64,000 nucleotides of DNA from an uncultured Collinsella sp. (GTDB lineage: Bacteria > Actinomycetota > Coriobacteriia > Coriobacteriales > Coriobacteriaceae), in assembly GCA_900541125.1 (NCBI GenBank), contig UQIK01000005.1, forward strand, positions 1-64,000, given 5' to 3'. Position 1 is the first letter of the stretch; the number at the start of each line of letters is the position of its first letter. The notes under the pieces are model-generated. The model saw only the letters and a list, made by a program, of their open reading frames with translations, searched no databases and had not been told where the DNA came from. A program made the translations under genes and the position numbers. This document shows, piece after piece, positions 9,158-17,720 of this stretch.

Positions 9158-9196
9158 CAGCCCCGCGATCGGCGTTGATCGCGGGGCTGTTTGGTT
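9158..9196. terminator. Bidirectional terminator between rsmB and the zinc-ribbon gene
   Basis: CAGCCCCGCGATC and GATCGCGGGGCTG form a 13-bp perfect stem with a 6-nt loop. TTTGGTTTC follows on the plus strand and ATTCTTT on the minus strand. It sits between convergent genes. Confidence 0.85.
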
Positions 9197-9197
9197 T

Positions 9198-9434
9198 CTA
9201 GTGGTTATGCGGGCAGTTGGCGCAGCAGCCGCTGGTGGCGCTGGTGCTGGCGCCGCCGCTTCGCTGGTCGGTGTTGTAGAAACCGCTGCCCTCAAATTTA
9301 ATGCCGCTGGCCGAGAACGTCTTGGCCGCCGGGGCACCGCAGCTCGGGCACACGACCTCGGGAGTCTCGGACATGGGATGCTCAACCTCAAACACGTTGC
9401 CGCAGCTCGAGCACTTGTAATCGTAGCGCGCCAT
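9198..9434 (-). CDS. FmdB-family zinc-ribbon protein
   Basis: A 78-residue protein opening MARYDYKCSSCGNVFEVEHP, with CxxC at about residues 9-12 and a second CPSCG at about 30-33. This is the FmdB/CxxC_CxxC_SSSS regulatory-protein zinc-ribbon pattern. The C-terminus is Gly/Ser/Ala-rich and ends in a Cys/His cluster (GCCANCPHNH), which may add a metal site. The family is small and poorly characterised. It is the last gene on the minus strand after the glucan cluster, but separate spacing suggests independent function. Confidence 0.85.
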   Translation of the reverse strand: MARYDYKCSSCGNVFEVEHPMSETPEVVCPSCGAPAAKTFSASGIKFEGSGFYNTDQRSGGASTSATSGCCANCPHNH

Positions 9435-9522
9435 AATACTTCCTTTTCAGCACAAAGCGGGCAGATTACTCTGCCCGCATAAATTCAAACGTCTGTAACT
9501 GTACCCTATATCGGGGGTTTTA

Positions 9523-12500
9523 TCACGCTTCGCCCCAGAATCTATGGTTGTTGCGCAGGAGCCGCGCGGTTTTGTTCTCGGCGGCTGCAATGTCCGCCTC
9601 GTCAGCTTGCCAGGTCCAGTTGCCCGTGGCCACGCCCGGCACGTTCATACGTGCGTCGTCACCAAGCCCCAGGATATCCTGCAGCGGCATCATCACCAGG
9701 GGAGCGTCGCTTGCCAGCGCGTCGCTCATCAGCTTGGCCGCCACGTCAACACCACTCGGTTCATCGCCGCCCGCAAAGGAACGCGTGCACCAACCGGCCA
9801 GCGTAGACGTGTCGTGCGTCGAGGTGTACAGGATCTTTCCTGGCGTGGGGTGCACACCGCAACGAACGTCGTAATCGCTAAACTCCAGCACATCCATGCC
9901 GGGGAAACCACAGGTCGAAGCCATGGCGCGAACACCGGGCGTCAAATAGCCCAGGTCCTCGGCGATAAAGTTGAGCGGACCCAGCTCGTCGTAGGCGGTC
10001 TGGAACAGGTCCTTGCCCGGGCCCGCCAGCCAGCGACCGTCGGCGCAAGCCTTGCCCGCGGGGATACTAAAGTAGCTGTGGAAGCCCAGGAAGTGATCCA
10101 GACGCACGCGGTCGTAGAGCGAAAAGGCACGACGTAGGCGATCCATCCACCAGCTATAGCCGTTCTGCTTCATGTGGTCCCAGCGGAACGTCGGGTTGCC
10201 CCACACCTGGCCCTCGGGTGCAAAGTTGTCGGGCGGTGCACCGGAAATCTCAATCGCCTTGCCGGTATCGGACAGCCAGAAGTTCTCGGGTTCGCTCCAC
10301 GCGTCTGCCGAATCGTCCGAGACATACATTGGGATATCGCCGATGACCTCGATGCCCTTCTTGTGCGCATAGTTCATGAGCTCGCACCAAGCCAAGTCAA
10401 AGCGGTACTGCATGTACGCCTGAAGCTCGGCCTCGTTGTGGAAGCGCTTGTCGTCGATCAGATGCTCGTTGTAGCGCGCGACATCTGCCGGCCAATCGTG
10501 GCGCGACTCGCCCTCAAAGTACTTTTTGACGGCCATATAGACGCAGTATTTCTCGAGCCAATCGGCATTGCGATGCTTAAACGCGGTGTACAGCGGGTCA
10601 GCATCCTCGCCGCCGCGGGCCTTCCAGGTCTCAAAGTCGGCTGCCAGCTCCTCGTGGCTCTCGGGTAGCAGGTCGATATTGCCTGCAAAGGCCGAAGGAC
10701 CGGCGTAAGGGGAGCGGAAGAAGTCCGTGGGGTTGACGGGAAGAACCTGCCAGTAGCGCATGCCCATGGCGGCCAGATGGTCGATAAAGCGACGCGTGGG
10801 CGCACCGATCGTACCGGGTTTGCCGTCGTCTGTCGGCACCGATGTGATATGGCACACAACACCCGCACCGTGATCGAGCGGCTCCTGCAGGCGCTGCTCG
10901 GCGTGGTGATAGATGATCGACGAACCCAGTGGGTACAGGTCGAGCGTGACCGTACCGTTGTGGATCTCGCACTCGTGACCGCTAATCACATCGCTCGCGC
11001 ATTCGTCGAGCGCCGGAATCGTCACGCGGTGTGAATTGCGCAGGCTGCGGTTGATGATGACGGTCGCGGACTCGCCGTCTTTACCGGTACGGTTGTAGGC
11101 CAGCACCTCGTCATTGAGCGCGAAGGCCTTGATTTCACCGTCGATCATAAACGGCAGCGCGCGGCGCACAGCAGATGCATTCTTGACGATCGCGAACGTA
11201 TCGAAGTCGTGCAGGTCTTCCTTGGTCGGCATGGTGCGGCGATTACCCGGATCGGTGAGTCCCTCCAAGCCGTACTCGTCACCGTAATAGATTGAGGGAA
11301 CGCCCGGGAACGTCATCTGCATGAGCGTCGCCAGCCAAAAGCGGCTCTTGGCCAGGCCCATGGAGTTCTCGTCCAGGCGCCATTTGCTGCGCTCACTCTC
11401 GGGCAGCTGCGACTCGTCAGGGCCGCCGCCGAGCACCGAGATAATGCGCGGACGGTCGTGGCTCGAAAGCAGATTAAGCGCGCAAGACAGGGCCTCACGC
11501 GGATAGTTCTCGCGCAAGGTCTCGATATCCTCGGCAGCTTGGTAGGCGTTTTTGTAGCCCATCAAAAAGCCGATGACCATATCGCGGAAGGGGTAATCCA
11601 TGGCCGAGTCGAGCTCAGAGCCTTGCAGATAGCGACGCAGATGACCGTAGCTGATCTTGTTGGAGGCATCTTCCCAGACCTCGCCGAGCAGCAGCGCGTC
11701 GGGCTTCTCGGCGAGCACAGCTTTTTTGATCTTAGCTAGGAAATCGTCGGAAAGCTCGTCGGCCACATCCAGGCGCCAACCGTGAGCGCCGGCGCGCAGC
11801 CATTTGCGGATCACGCCGTCCTTGCCCAGGAGCCTCTCGCGTACCAGTTCGGAGCTCTCATTGATGGCGGGCATATTGCCCACGCCCCACCAGCAGTCGT
11901 ACGAGCCGTCCTCGTGGAAATAAAACGCATCACGCCACGGCGAATCCTCGCTCTGCCACGCGCCCACGCCGGGGTAGTTGCCGTAGCGGTTGAAGTAGAT
12001 CGAATCGTCGCCCGTGTGGTTGAACACACCGTCCAGAATGATGGAAATGCCCAGCTTCTCGGCCGCCTCGCACAGCTCGGTAAAGTCCTGCTCGGTGCCC
12101 AGAATCGGATCGATCTTGGTGTAATCGGCGGTGTCGTAGCGGTGGTTGCTCGCGGCTTCAAAGATGGGGTTGAGGTAGATGGCCGTAAAGCCCAGCTCGG
12201 CGATGCGGGGCAGGTCTTCCTGAATGCCCTTGAGCGATCCGCCGTAAAAGTCCCAGGTCTTGATGGAGCCGTCCTCGGCGCGCTCGTACACAGGCGGCTC
12301 GTTCCAGTCCTCGACCATGCGGCGCTGAATGCCCTTACGCGGTTTTTCGACCTCGGCCAGCGTGCGCTCGCGCCAGTGCTCGTCGCGGGCATAGCGATCG
12401 GGGAAGATCTGGTAGACCATACCGCGCTCGTACCAGGTGGGACGGTTCTCACGGTGTTTGTAGACGGTGACCTGGAATGACGGCACCTCAGCGTAGTCGT

Positions 12501-12819
12501 AGGTTACGCCTTCGCCGCCGGTGCGGCCCTGTGGTGCGCCCAGGCGAACCTCAGGCTGGCCTTCGATATTGCAGATAAAGCTGTACCAGATAAGACATGG
12601 TTCAGTGCACTTGAGTTCTACGCTAAATATGCCGTCGCCCTCGTGCGTCATGGGATACAGAGACTCACCGATATCATCGACCCAGGTACGCAGGGTAAGC
12701 GTTGCCTGGTTGGGGTCGGCATCCTCCAAAATCACCGAGAGCGAAACGGAAGTTCCAGTGGTCACAGCGCCAAACGGAGTACGAAACTGCGGCAGACGGC
12801 TGTTGTGAATCAATCTCAT
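9523..12819 (-). CDS. Fused GH13 alpha-glucosidase/neopullulanase-like enzyme and GH77 4-alpha-glucanotransferase
   Basis: A two-enzyme fusion of about 1,098 residues. The N-terminal half has an N-terminal beta domain and a GH13 barrel with region I DGVFNH (about 263), II GWRLDVADEL (nucleophile Asp, about 350), III GEVWED (acid Glu, about 378) and IV SSHDRP (about 453). From about 646 a MalQ-like GH77 domain follows, with RLDHFLGF (about 906), AEDLG (about 955) and STHDTSTLAGW (about 1001). It probably hydrolyses and rearranges maltodextrins released from glycogen or the diet. The frame is open to an ATG at 12915. I prefer the ATG at 12819 because family-like sequence begins there, though its ribosome-binding site is weak. 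Operator-like palindromes lie upstream at 12914-12961. Confidence 0.9.
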   Translation of the reverse strand: MRLIHNSRLPQFRTPFGAVTTGTSVSLSVILEDADPNQATLTLRTWVDDIGESLYPMTHEGDGIFSVELKCTEPCLIWYSFICNIEGQPEVRLGAPQGRTGGEGVTYDYAEVPSFQVTVYKHRENRPTWYERGMVYQIFPDRYARDEHWRERTLAEVEKPRKGIQRRMVEDWNEPPVYERAEDGSIKTWDFYGGSLKGIQEDLPRIAELGFTAIYLNPIFEAASNHRYDTADYTKIDPILGTEQDFTELCEAAEKLGISIILDGVFNHTGDDSIYFNRYGNYPGVGAWQSEDSPWRDAFYFHEDGSYDCWWGVGNMPAINESSELVRERLLGKDGVIRKWLRAGAHGWRLDVADELSDDFLAKIKKAVLAEKPDALLLGEVWEDASNKISYGHLRRYLQGSELDSAMDYPFRDMVIGFLMGYKNAYQAAEDIETLRENYPREALSCALNLLSSHDRPRIISVLGGGPDESQLPESERSKWRLDENSMGLAKSRFWLATLMQMTFPGVPSIYYGDEYGLEGLTDPGNRRTMPTKEDLHDFDTFAIVKNASAVRRALPFMIDGEIKAFALNDEVLAYNRTGKDGESATVIINRSLRNSHRVTIPALDECASDVISGHECEIHNGTVTLDLYPLGSSIIYHHAEQRLQEPLDHGAGVVCHITSVPTDDGKPGTIGAPTRRFIDHLAAMGMRYWQVLPVNPTDFFRSPYAGPSAFAGNIDLLPESHEELAADFETWKARGGEDADPLYTAFKHRNADWLEKYCVYMAVKKYFEGESRHDWPADVARYNEHLIDDKRFHNEAELQAYMQYRFDLAWCELMNYAHKKGIEVIGDIPMYVSDDSADAWSEPENFWLSDTGKAIEISGAPPDNFAPEGQVWGNPTFRWDHMKQNGYSWWMDRLRRAFSLYDRVRLDHFLGFHSYFSIPAGKACADGRWLAGPGKDLFQTAYDELGPLNFIAEDLGYLTPGVRAMASTCGFPGMDVLEFSDYDVRCGVHPTPGKILYTSTHDTSTLAGWCTRSFAGGDEPSGVDVAAKLMSDALASDAPLVMMPLQDILGLGDDARMNVPGVATGNWTWQADEADIAAAENKTARLLRNNHRFWGEA

Positions 12820-12941
12820 AATTCGGTCCAGTTCAATAGAATCACGGCCTGCGGGCCATGGCTTTACGCACAGGATATAAGTATATCTGTTGTACACAGG
12901 CTGTATAAACAACATCCGTTTACCATCGGCGAACGGTTGTC

Positions 12942-12961
12942 CTAGAAAATCGTTTTACCAA
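12942..12961 (-). promoter_or_regulatory. LacI-type operator-like palindrome upstream of the GH13-GH77 gene
   Basis: On the minus strand the site reads TTGGTAAAACGATTTTCTAG, with the CG-centred palindrome typical of LacI-family operators. A further half-site GGTAAACGGAT lies 20-30 bp closer to the gene (12914-12925). A closely related site, TTGGTAAAACG followed by TTTTTAG, plus a GTTTACC half-site, occurs at 22781-22811. The regulator gene is not in the window. Confidence 0.5.
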
Positions 12962-12973
12962 CTATCTACAGAG

Positions 12974-13000
12974 AAGGGGCGCCCGGTTGGAGCGCCCCTT
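12974..13000. terminator. Hairpin downstream of glgA
   Basis: AAGGGGCGC and GCGCCCCTT pair around a short loop between glgA and the GH13-GH77 gene. The minus-strand side lacks a good T-run, so it may be a weak terminator or a processing hairpin. Confidence 0.5.
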
Positions 13001-13036
13001 ACTTAGGGTTTGATAAGGTTTTAAATCGTCTGTGGG

Positions 13037-15241
13037 CTAGCGGCGCTTGCGGGTGGCCGTTGCCTTGCGGACGGACGTCTTCTTCGTCGGCGCCTTTTTC
13101 TCGGTTGCGGCGGCGGGGGAGACCGGGGTCTCCTTGGCGGGCTCGGTCTTGGCCTTTACCTTGGCCTTGGGCTCCTCTTTGGAAGCAGCAGCTTTGGTCG
13201 TGGTCTTCTTGGCCGTCGTCGTGGCGCGCTTGCGCGTGGTCGTCTTGACAGCCGGCTTGGCCTCGACGGTTGCCTCGGCCTTGGACTCTGCGGGCTTCTC
13301 CTCGACTTTGGCGGCCGGCTTTGTGGCTGCCTTGGTCGTGGCGGCCTTCGTGGTCGTCGACTTCGTTGCCGTGGTCTTCTTGGCTGCCGTTGCCTTCTTG
13401 GCGGCCGTGGTCGTCTTCTTGGCAGCGGTCTTTGTCGGAACCTTGGCGGCCGGCTTGGCCTCAGCGACCTCGGCCTTTACCTCGGGAGCAGCCTCGGCTT
13501 CGGCGGCCTTCTTGGCAGCGGCGTTCGTGCGCTTGCGCGTGGTCGTTGTCTTGGCAGCCGTTGTTTTAGTCGCGGCAGACTTGGTCGTCGTAACCTTCTT
13601 AGTGGTCGTCTTGCGGGTCGCGGTCTTCTTAGCTGCGTGCTTTGCAGCGGGCTTAACCTCGGCCTCTGCCTCAGGAGCAACCACAGCCTTCACCTCAGGC
13701 TCGGCTTTGGGCTCCTCTGCGGCCACCGGCTCAGCTGCAGCCTCAGGCTCGTCGACAACAGTCGCCGGCCTCTCAATCTCCGGATGCATAAAGAAGTACA
13801 GGTCCAGATACTTATCTGCCGAACGCGTCCAGCTAAAGTCCTGGCTCATGGCCTGCGTGACCAGCTGGTTCCAAGCGTCGCGGTTATCCCAGAACAGGCG
13901 CGCCGCGCGGAAGACCGCATCGCCCATCTCATCGCCGTTAAAGTTGCTAAACGAGAAGCCCGTGCCCTCGCCGGTAAACTCGTTGTACGGCTGCACGGTG
14001 TCCTTGAGTCCACCGGTCTCGCGCACGATGGGCAGGGTGCCGTAGCGCATGGCGATGATCTGCGACAGACCGCAGGGCTCAAACTTCGAAGGCATCAGGA
14101 ACATGTCGGCGGCGGCATACATGCGCTGCGACAGCGCCGGGTCAAACTCGATGCGCGCGGCCATGGTGCCGGGGTACTTGTCCTGGAAGTAGCGCAGGCC
14201 GTCCTCGTAGTCGCGGTCGCCGGTGCCCAGCACCGCCATCTGCACGCCGCCGGCCAGAATGCGGTCGAGCGCGTACATGACCAGGTCCATGCCCTTCTGG
14301 CGCGTCAGGCGCGTGACCATCACCATGAGCGGGCGGTCGTCGCGAACCTCGAGCCCCAGCTCTTCCTGCAGCTTGGCCTTGCACACGGCCTTGCCGGAAC
14401 GGTCCTCCACGGTGTAGTTGGCGGCAATGCGCTTGTCGGTCGCCGGGTCAAAGCCCGCGACGTCGATGCCATTCAAAATGCCCTGCAGCGCGTACGAACG
14501 CTCGCGCAGCACGCCGTCCAGGCCCTCGCCAAACTCGGGCGTCTGGATTTCGTTGGCATAGGTGGGGCTCACCGTGGTGATGGCGTCGGCATAGCGCAGC
14601 GCGCCCAGCATGTAATTGATGCTGCAGGCGTCGCAACGCAGCTGCGAGGCGGCCGCGGGAATATGCGCCACACCCAGGATGTCCTCCATCACGGTGTCGC
14701 TAAACTGCCCCTGGAACGCCACGTTGTGGATCGAGAACACGGTCTTGACGCGGTCGTACAGCGGCAGGCCCTGGTAAAACTCGCGCAAAAACACGGGCGC
14801 CAGTGCCGTCTGCCAGTCGTTGCAGTGCAGGATGTCGCACTCAAAGCCGGCCGGCAGGTGCTGCAGGCTCTCGGTGATGGCCTTGGAGAAGAACGCGAAG
14901 CGCTCGCCGTCGTCAAAGAAACCGTACGGATAGTCGCGCGCAAAGTAGCGCTCGTTGTCGATGAACATATAGGTGACGCCGTCGCGCTCGAGCTTCTCGA
15001 GACCGCAGTACTCGTTGCGCCAGCCCAGGCTCACGTAAAAATCGGAGAAGTGCTCCATCTGCGCCTTGTACTCGTCCTTGATGGTGGCGTACTTGGGCAC
15101 CATCACAATGACTTCGGCGCCGGCGCGCACAAGCGCCGCAGGCAGCGAGCCCGCCACGTCGCCCAGGCCACCGGTCTTCACAAACGGCGCGCACTCGGCC
15201 GAGGCAAACACGATCTGCATCTTTTTGCTGGAATTAGCCAT
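13037..15241 (-). CDS. glgA: Glycogen synthase with long Lys/Ala/Thr-rich C-terminal tail
   Basis: GT5 ADP-glucose:glycogen 4-alpha-glucosyltransferase. The start at 15241 follows AGGGAGAC, and the upstream in-frame codons look non-coding. The KTGGLGDV ADP-glucose site is at about residue 22, and the GT-B C-terminal motif SKFEPCGLSQ is near 385. The catalytic part ends near 480, the normal length for GlgA. An extra tail of about 245 residues follows, first acidic and Glu/Ala/Pro-rich, then a low-complexity run of AAKKTTT, TTRKRT and ATKTT repeats resembling histone H1 or mycobacterial HU tails, ending ATRKRR. It lies 90 bp after glgD in the glycogen cluster. GlgB in the same cluster has a similar tail. 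Confidence 0.95.
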   Translation of the reverse strand: MANSSKKMQIVFASAECAPFVKTGGLGDVAGSLPAALVRAGAEVIVMVPKYATIKDEYKAQMEHFSDFYVSLGWRNEYCGLEKLERDGVTYMFIDNERYFARDYPYGFFDDGERFAFFSKAITESLQHLPAGFECDILHCNDWQTALAPVFLREFYQGLPLYDRVKTVFSIHNVAFQGQFSDTVMEDILGVAHIPAAASQLRCDACSINYMLGALRYADAITTVSPTYANEIQTPEFGEGLDGVLRERSYALQGILNGIDVAGFDPATDKRIAANYTVEDRSGKAVCKAKLQEELGLEVRDDRPLMVMVTRLTRQKGMDLVMYALDRILAGGVQMAVLGTGDRDYEDGLRYFQDKYPGTMAARIEFDPALSQRMYAAADMFLMPSKFEPCGLSQIIAMRYGTLPIVRETGGLKDTVQPYNEFTGEGTGFSFSNFNGDEMGDAVFRAARLFWDNRDAWNQLVTQAMSQDFSWTRSADKYLDLYFFMHPEIERPATVVDEPEAAAEPVAAEEPKAEPEVKAVVAPEAEAEVKPAAKHAAKKTATRKTTTKKVTTTKSAATKTTAAKTTTTRKRTNAAAKKAAEAEAAPEVKAEVAEAKPAAKVPTKTAAKKTTTAAKKATAAKKTTATKSTTTKAATTKAATKPAAKVEEKPAESKAEATVEAKPAVKTTTRKRATTTAKKTTTKAAASKEEPKAKVKAKTEPAKETPVSPAAATEKKAPTKKTSVRKATATRKRR

Positions 15242-15330
15242 ATTGTCTCCCTGTTGCAATTCGAGAATAGCCGCCTGGCGCAAACCGGGCGGCTATTCTA
15301 CGTGTCACGAGCGATGTTGCGGTGCCAAAG

Positions 15331-16458
15331 CTAGCTCGCGTTGGTGATATCAGAAGTTAACGGGGCCTTTCCCAGCACCAGGATGTTCTCGGGCGTGCCG
15401 CGAAGCTCGGTGTTGGTGGGAACCACGTTGTTCTTGTCCAGGATGGCATTCTCAACGCGGGCGCCGCTCTTGATGACGCAGCTCTGGTTGATGATCGAGT
15501 TCGTCACCGAGGCGCCTTCCTCGACCACGACGCCGCGCGACAGGATCGAGTTGCGCACGGTGCCCTTGATGATACAGCCGGCCGAGATGATCGAGTTGCA
15601 GGCGTGACTGCCGGTCGCATAGCGTGAAGGCGGCACGTCGTGAGCCTTGGTCAGGATTGGGCGCTCGGGATCGAAGAGCTGGTCGGCCACGGTCTGGTCG
15701 AGCAGGTCCATACTGCGGCGATACAGCGACTTCTCGCTAAACACGCCCACGACCTCGCCCTTGTACTCGTAGCTGCACACGTCGATGTTGCCAAAGTCGC
15801 CCTGGAGTGCCTCGAGCAGGTCCAGATAGTCGGCGGCCTGGTAGTGGTCGATGATCTCGAGCAGCGTCTCACGGTTGACGATGCAGCAGTCCATAGAGGC
15901 GTTATCGCCGTACACGACGCCAGTGCTCACGCCCGTCAGGCGGCCGTTCTCGTTGATCTGCAGCTTGGTCTCGTCATCGACGTTGCGCGTGGCCTTGCAG
16001 TACACCACGGTCATCTGGGCGCCGGAGTTCTCGTGCGCGTCGATGATGGTGTTGAGGTCCATGTTAAAGATGATGTTGGTGCCCATCATCACGACATAGG
16101 GCTTGTCCGAGCGCTGGAACAGCGTCTTGTTGGAGATGATGTCGCGCAGCAAGAAGCGCATGCCGCCCTTGGTGGTGCCATACGCGTTGCCGGGGACCAT
16201 GAACAGGCCGCCCTTCTTGCGGTCCAGGCCCCAGTCCTTGCCCGAGCCCACGTGGTCGATCAGGGAACGGTAGTTGCCCGGCATGACGACGCCGACGGTC
16301 TTAATGCCGGCATTCATCATGTTGGACAGCGGGAAGTCGATCAGGCGGTAACGGCCCAAAAACGGGACGGACGCGATGGGGCGGTCCTTGAGCAGCACGC
16401 TGCCGTAGGTCGAAGAGTAGTTAGCGGTGATATAACCGATGGCCTTGCGATTGATCAT
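15331..16458 (-). CDS. glgD: GlgD, ADP-glucose pyrophosphorylase-like regulatory subunit
   Basis: A 375-residue homologue of GlgC with a nucleotidyltransferase domain and a C-terminal left-handed beta-helix. It lacks the GGxGxRL substrate loop found in GlgC: the equivalent N-terminus reads MINRKAIGYITANYSSTYGS. This is the known pattern of GlgD in Gram-positive bacteria, where it forms a hetero-oligomer with GlgC and modulates it. The start at 16458 is preceded by GAAGGGGGA and lies 4 bp after the glgC stop, so the two subunits are translationally linked. Confidence 0.93.
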   Translation of the reverse strand: MINRKAIGYITANYSSTYGSVLLKDRPIASVPFLGRYRLIDFPLSNMMNAGIKTVGVVMPGNYRSLIDHVGSGKDWGLDRKKGGLFMVPGNAYGTTKGGMRFLLRDIISNKTLFQRSDKPYVVMMGTNIIFNMDLNTIIDAHENSGAQMTVVYCKATRNVDDETKLQINENGRLTGVSTGVVYGDNASMDCCIVNRETLLEIIDHYQAADYLDLLEALQGDFGNIDVCSYEYKGEVVGVFSEKSLYRRSMDLLDQTVADQLFDPERPILTKAHDVPPSRYATGSHACNSIISAGCIIKGTVRNSILSRGVVVEEGASVTNSIINQSCVIKSGARVENAILDKNNVVPTNTELRGTPENILVLGKAPLTSDITNAS

Positions 16459-16462
16459 CGGA

Positions 16463-17611
16463 TCATTCCCCCTTCCCGATAACGACGTCATTTCCAACGA
16501 CGGCCGTATCCTTGGTGGTATCGACAGAGCCGAGCTTCACGCCCTCTTCGACCGTGGAGTTCTCGCCCAAAATAGCGCGGCAGATGTGAGCGCCGCTCTT
16601 AACGTGCGCACCCGGCAGCAGCACGGAGTCCTCGACCACGGCGCGCTCCTCGATAATGACATCGGTCGAAAGGATCGAGTGGCGAGCGGTGCCGTAGATC
16701 TTGCAGCCGTTGGAGACCAGGCAGTCGTCCAGGCGGCCGTCCGGACCAATGTAGTGCGGCGGACGCGTGGTGATGTTGGACATGATGGGGAAGTGCTTGT
16801 CAAACAGATCGAACTCGGGGTTGTTGCCCAGCAGGTCCATCGAGGTCTCGTGGAAGCTGGCGATGGTGCCAACGTCCTTCCAAAAGCCGTGGAACTCGTA
16901 GCTGTACAGGCGCTTGTTCTCGCCGAGCAGCTTGGGGATGATGTCCTTGCCAAAGTCGTGGCTCGAGCGCTGGTCCAGAGCGTCCTCCTCGAGCGCCTCA
17001 ATCAGCACGTCGGCCGAGAAAATGTAGATGCCCATGGACGCGAGGTTCGAATCGGGCTTATCGGGCTTCTCGGTAAACTTGGTGATGCGGCCGTCCTCGG
17101 GGTCGGTGGTCAGGATGCCAAAGCGGCTGGCCTCCTCCCACGGCACGGGCATAACGCTCACCGTGAGGTCGGCGTTGTTCTCAATGTGCGTCTTGAGCAT
17201 CTTGCGGTAGTCCATGCGATACAGGTGATCGCCCGAAAGAATCAGGACGTACTTGGGGTCGTTGGCCTTGATGTAGTCGAGGTTCTGCGTAATGGCGTCG
17301 GCCGTACCCGCATACCAGGCGCCACCGGTCTGCGTCTCGTACGGCGGCAGGATCGACACGCCGCCGTCACGGCTGTCCAGATCCCAAGCCTCGCCGAAAC
17401 CCACGTAGGCATGCAGCAGGTAGGGGCGATACTGCGTCAGAACGCCCACCGTGTCGATGCCCGAGTTGGAGCAGTTGGACAGCGAAAAGTCGATAATGCG
17501 GAACTTGCCACCAAAGCTAACCGCCGGCTTGGCGATCTTTTGGGTGAGTGCCCCCAATCGGCTGCCCTGTCCTCCTGCGAGGAGCATCGCGATGCATTCT
17601 TTCTTACTCAT
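16463..17611 (-). CDS. glgC: Glucose-1-phosphate adenylyltransferase
   Basis: Makes ADP-glucose from glucose-1-phosphate and ATP, the committed step of glycogen synthesis. The 382-residue protein has the catalytic loop LAGGQGSRLGALT near the N-terminus, the SGDHLYRMDY active-site segment (about 129) and a C-terminal beta-helix. An AGGAG ribosome-binding site precedes the ATG. The gene is preceded, on its own strand, by a perfect 18-bp hairpin in the gap to glgP. It is probably regulated allosterically with GlgD. Confidence 0.96.
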   Translation of the reverse strand: MSKKECIAMLLAGGQGSRLGALTQKIAKPAVSFGGKFRIIDFSLSNCSNSGIDTVGVLTQYRPYLLHAYVGFGEAWDLDSRDGGVSILPPYETQTGGAWYAGTADAITQNLDYIKANDPKYVLILSGDHLYRMDYRKMLKTHIENNADLTVSVMPVPWEEASRFGILTTDPEDGRITKFTEKPDKPDSNLASMGIYIFSADVLIEALEEDALDQRSSHDFGKDIIPKLLGENKRLYSYEFHGFWKDVGTIASFHETSMDLLGNNPEFDLFDKHFPIMSNITTRPPHYIGPDGRLDDCLVSNGCKIYGTARHSILSTDVIIEERAVVEDSVLLPGAHVKSGAHICRAILGENSTVEEGVKLGSVDTTKDTAVVGNDVVIGKGE

Positions 17612-17645
17612 CGATTTCTCCTTCTGTCATCGATGTTCTTAAACC

Positions 17646-17690
17646 CATTACTCGACGGGCGCGGCGCTCGGTCGCGCCCGTCGAGTAATG
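17646..17690. promoter_or_regulatory. Perfect 18-bp hairpin in the glgP-glgC gap
   Basis: CATTACTCGACGGGCGCG (17646-17663) and its exact complement (17673-17690) flank a 9-nt loop. There is no T-run on the minus strand, so it is unlikely to be a simple terminator. It could stabilise or punctuate the glgP-glgC transcript, or be a fold-back repeat. Confidence 0.55.
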
Positions 17691-17720
17691 CCGTGCTGGC
17701 ATAAGGGAGCTCGCGCGCCT

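Noticed and set aside
13637..15334. 565-codon plus-strand frame opposite glgA
   Set aside because: Composition (Leu, Val, His, Gly-rich) is typical of antisense of GC-rich coding sequence; glgA motifs are unambiguous.
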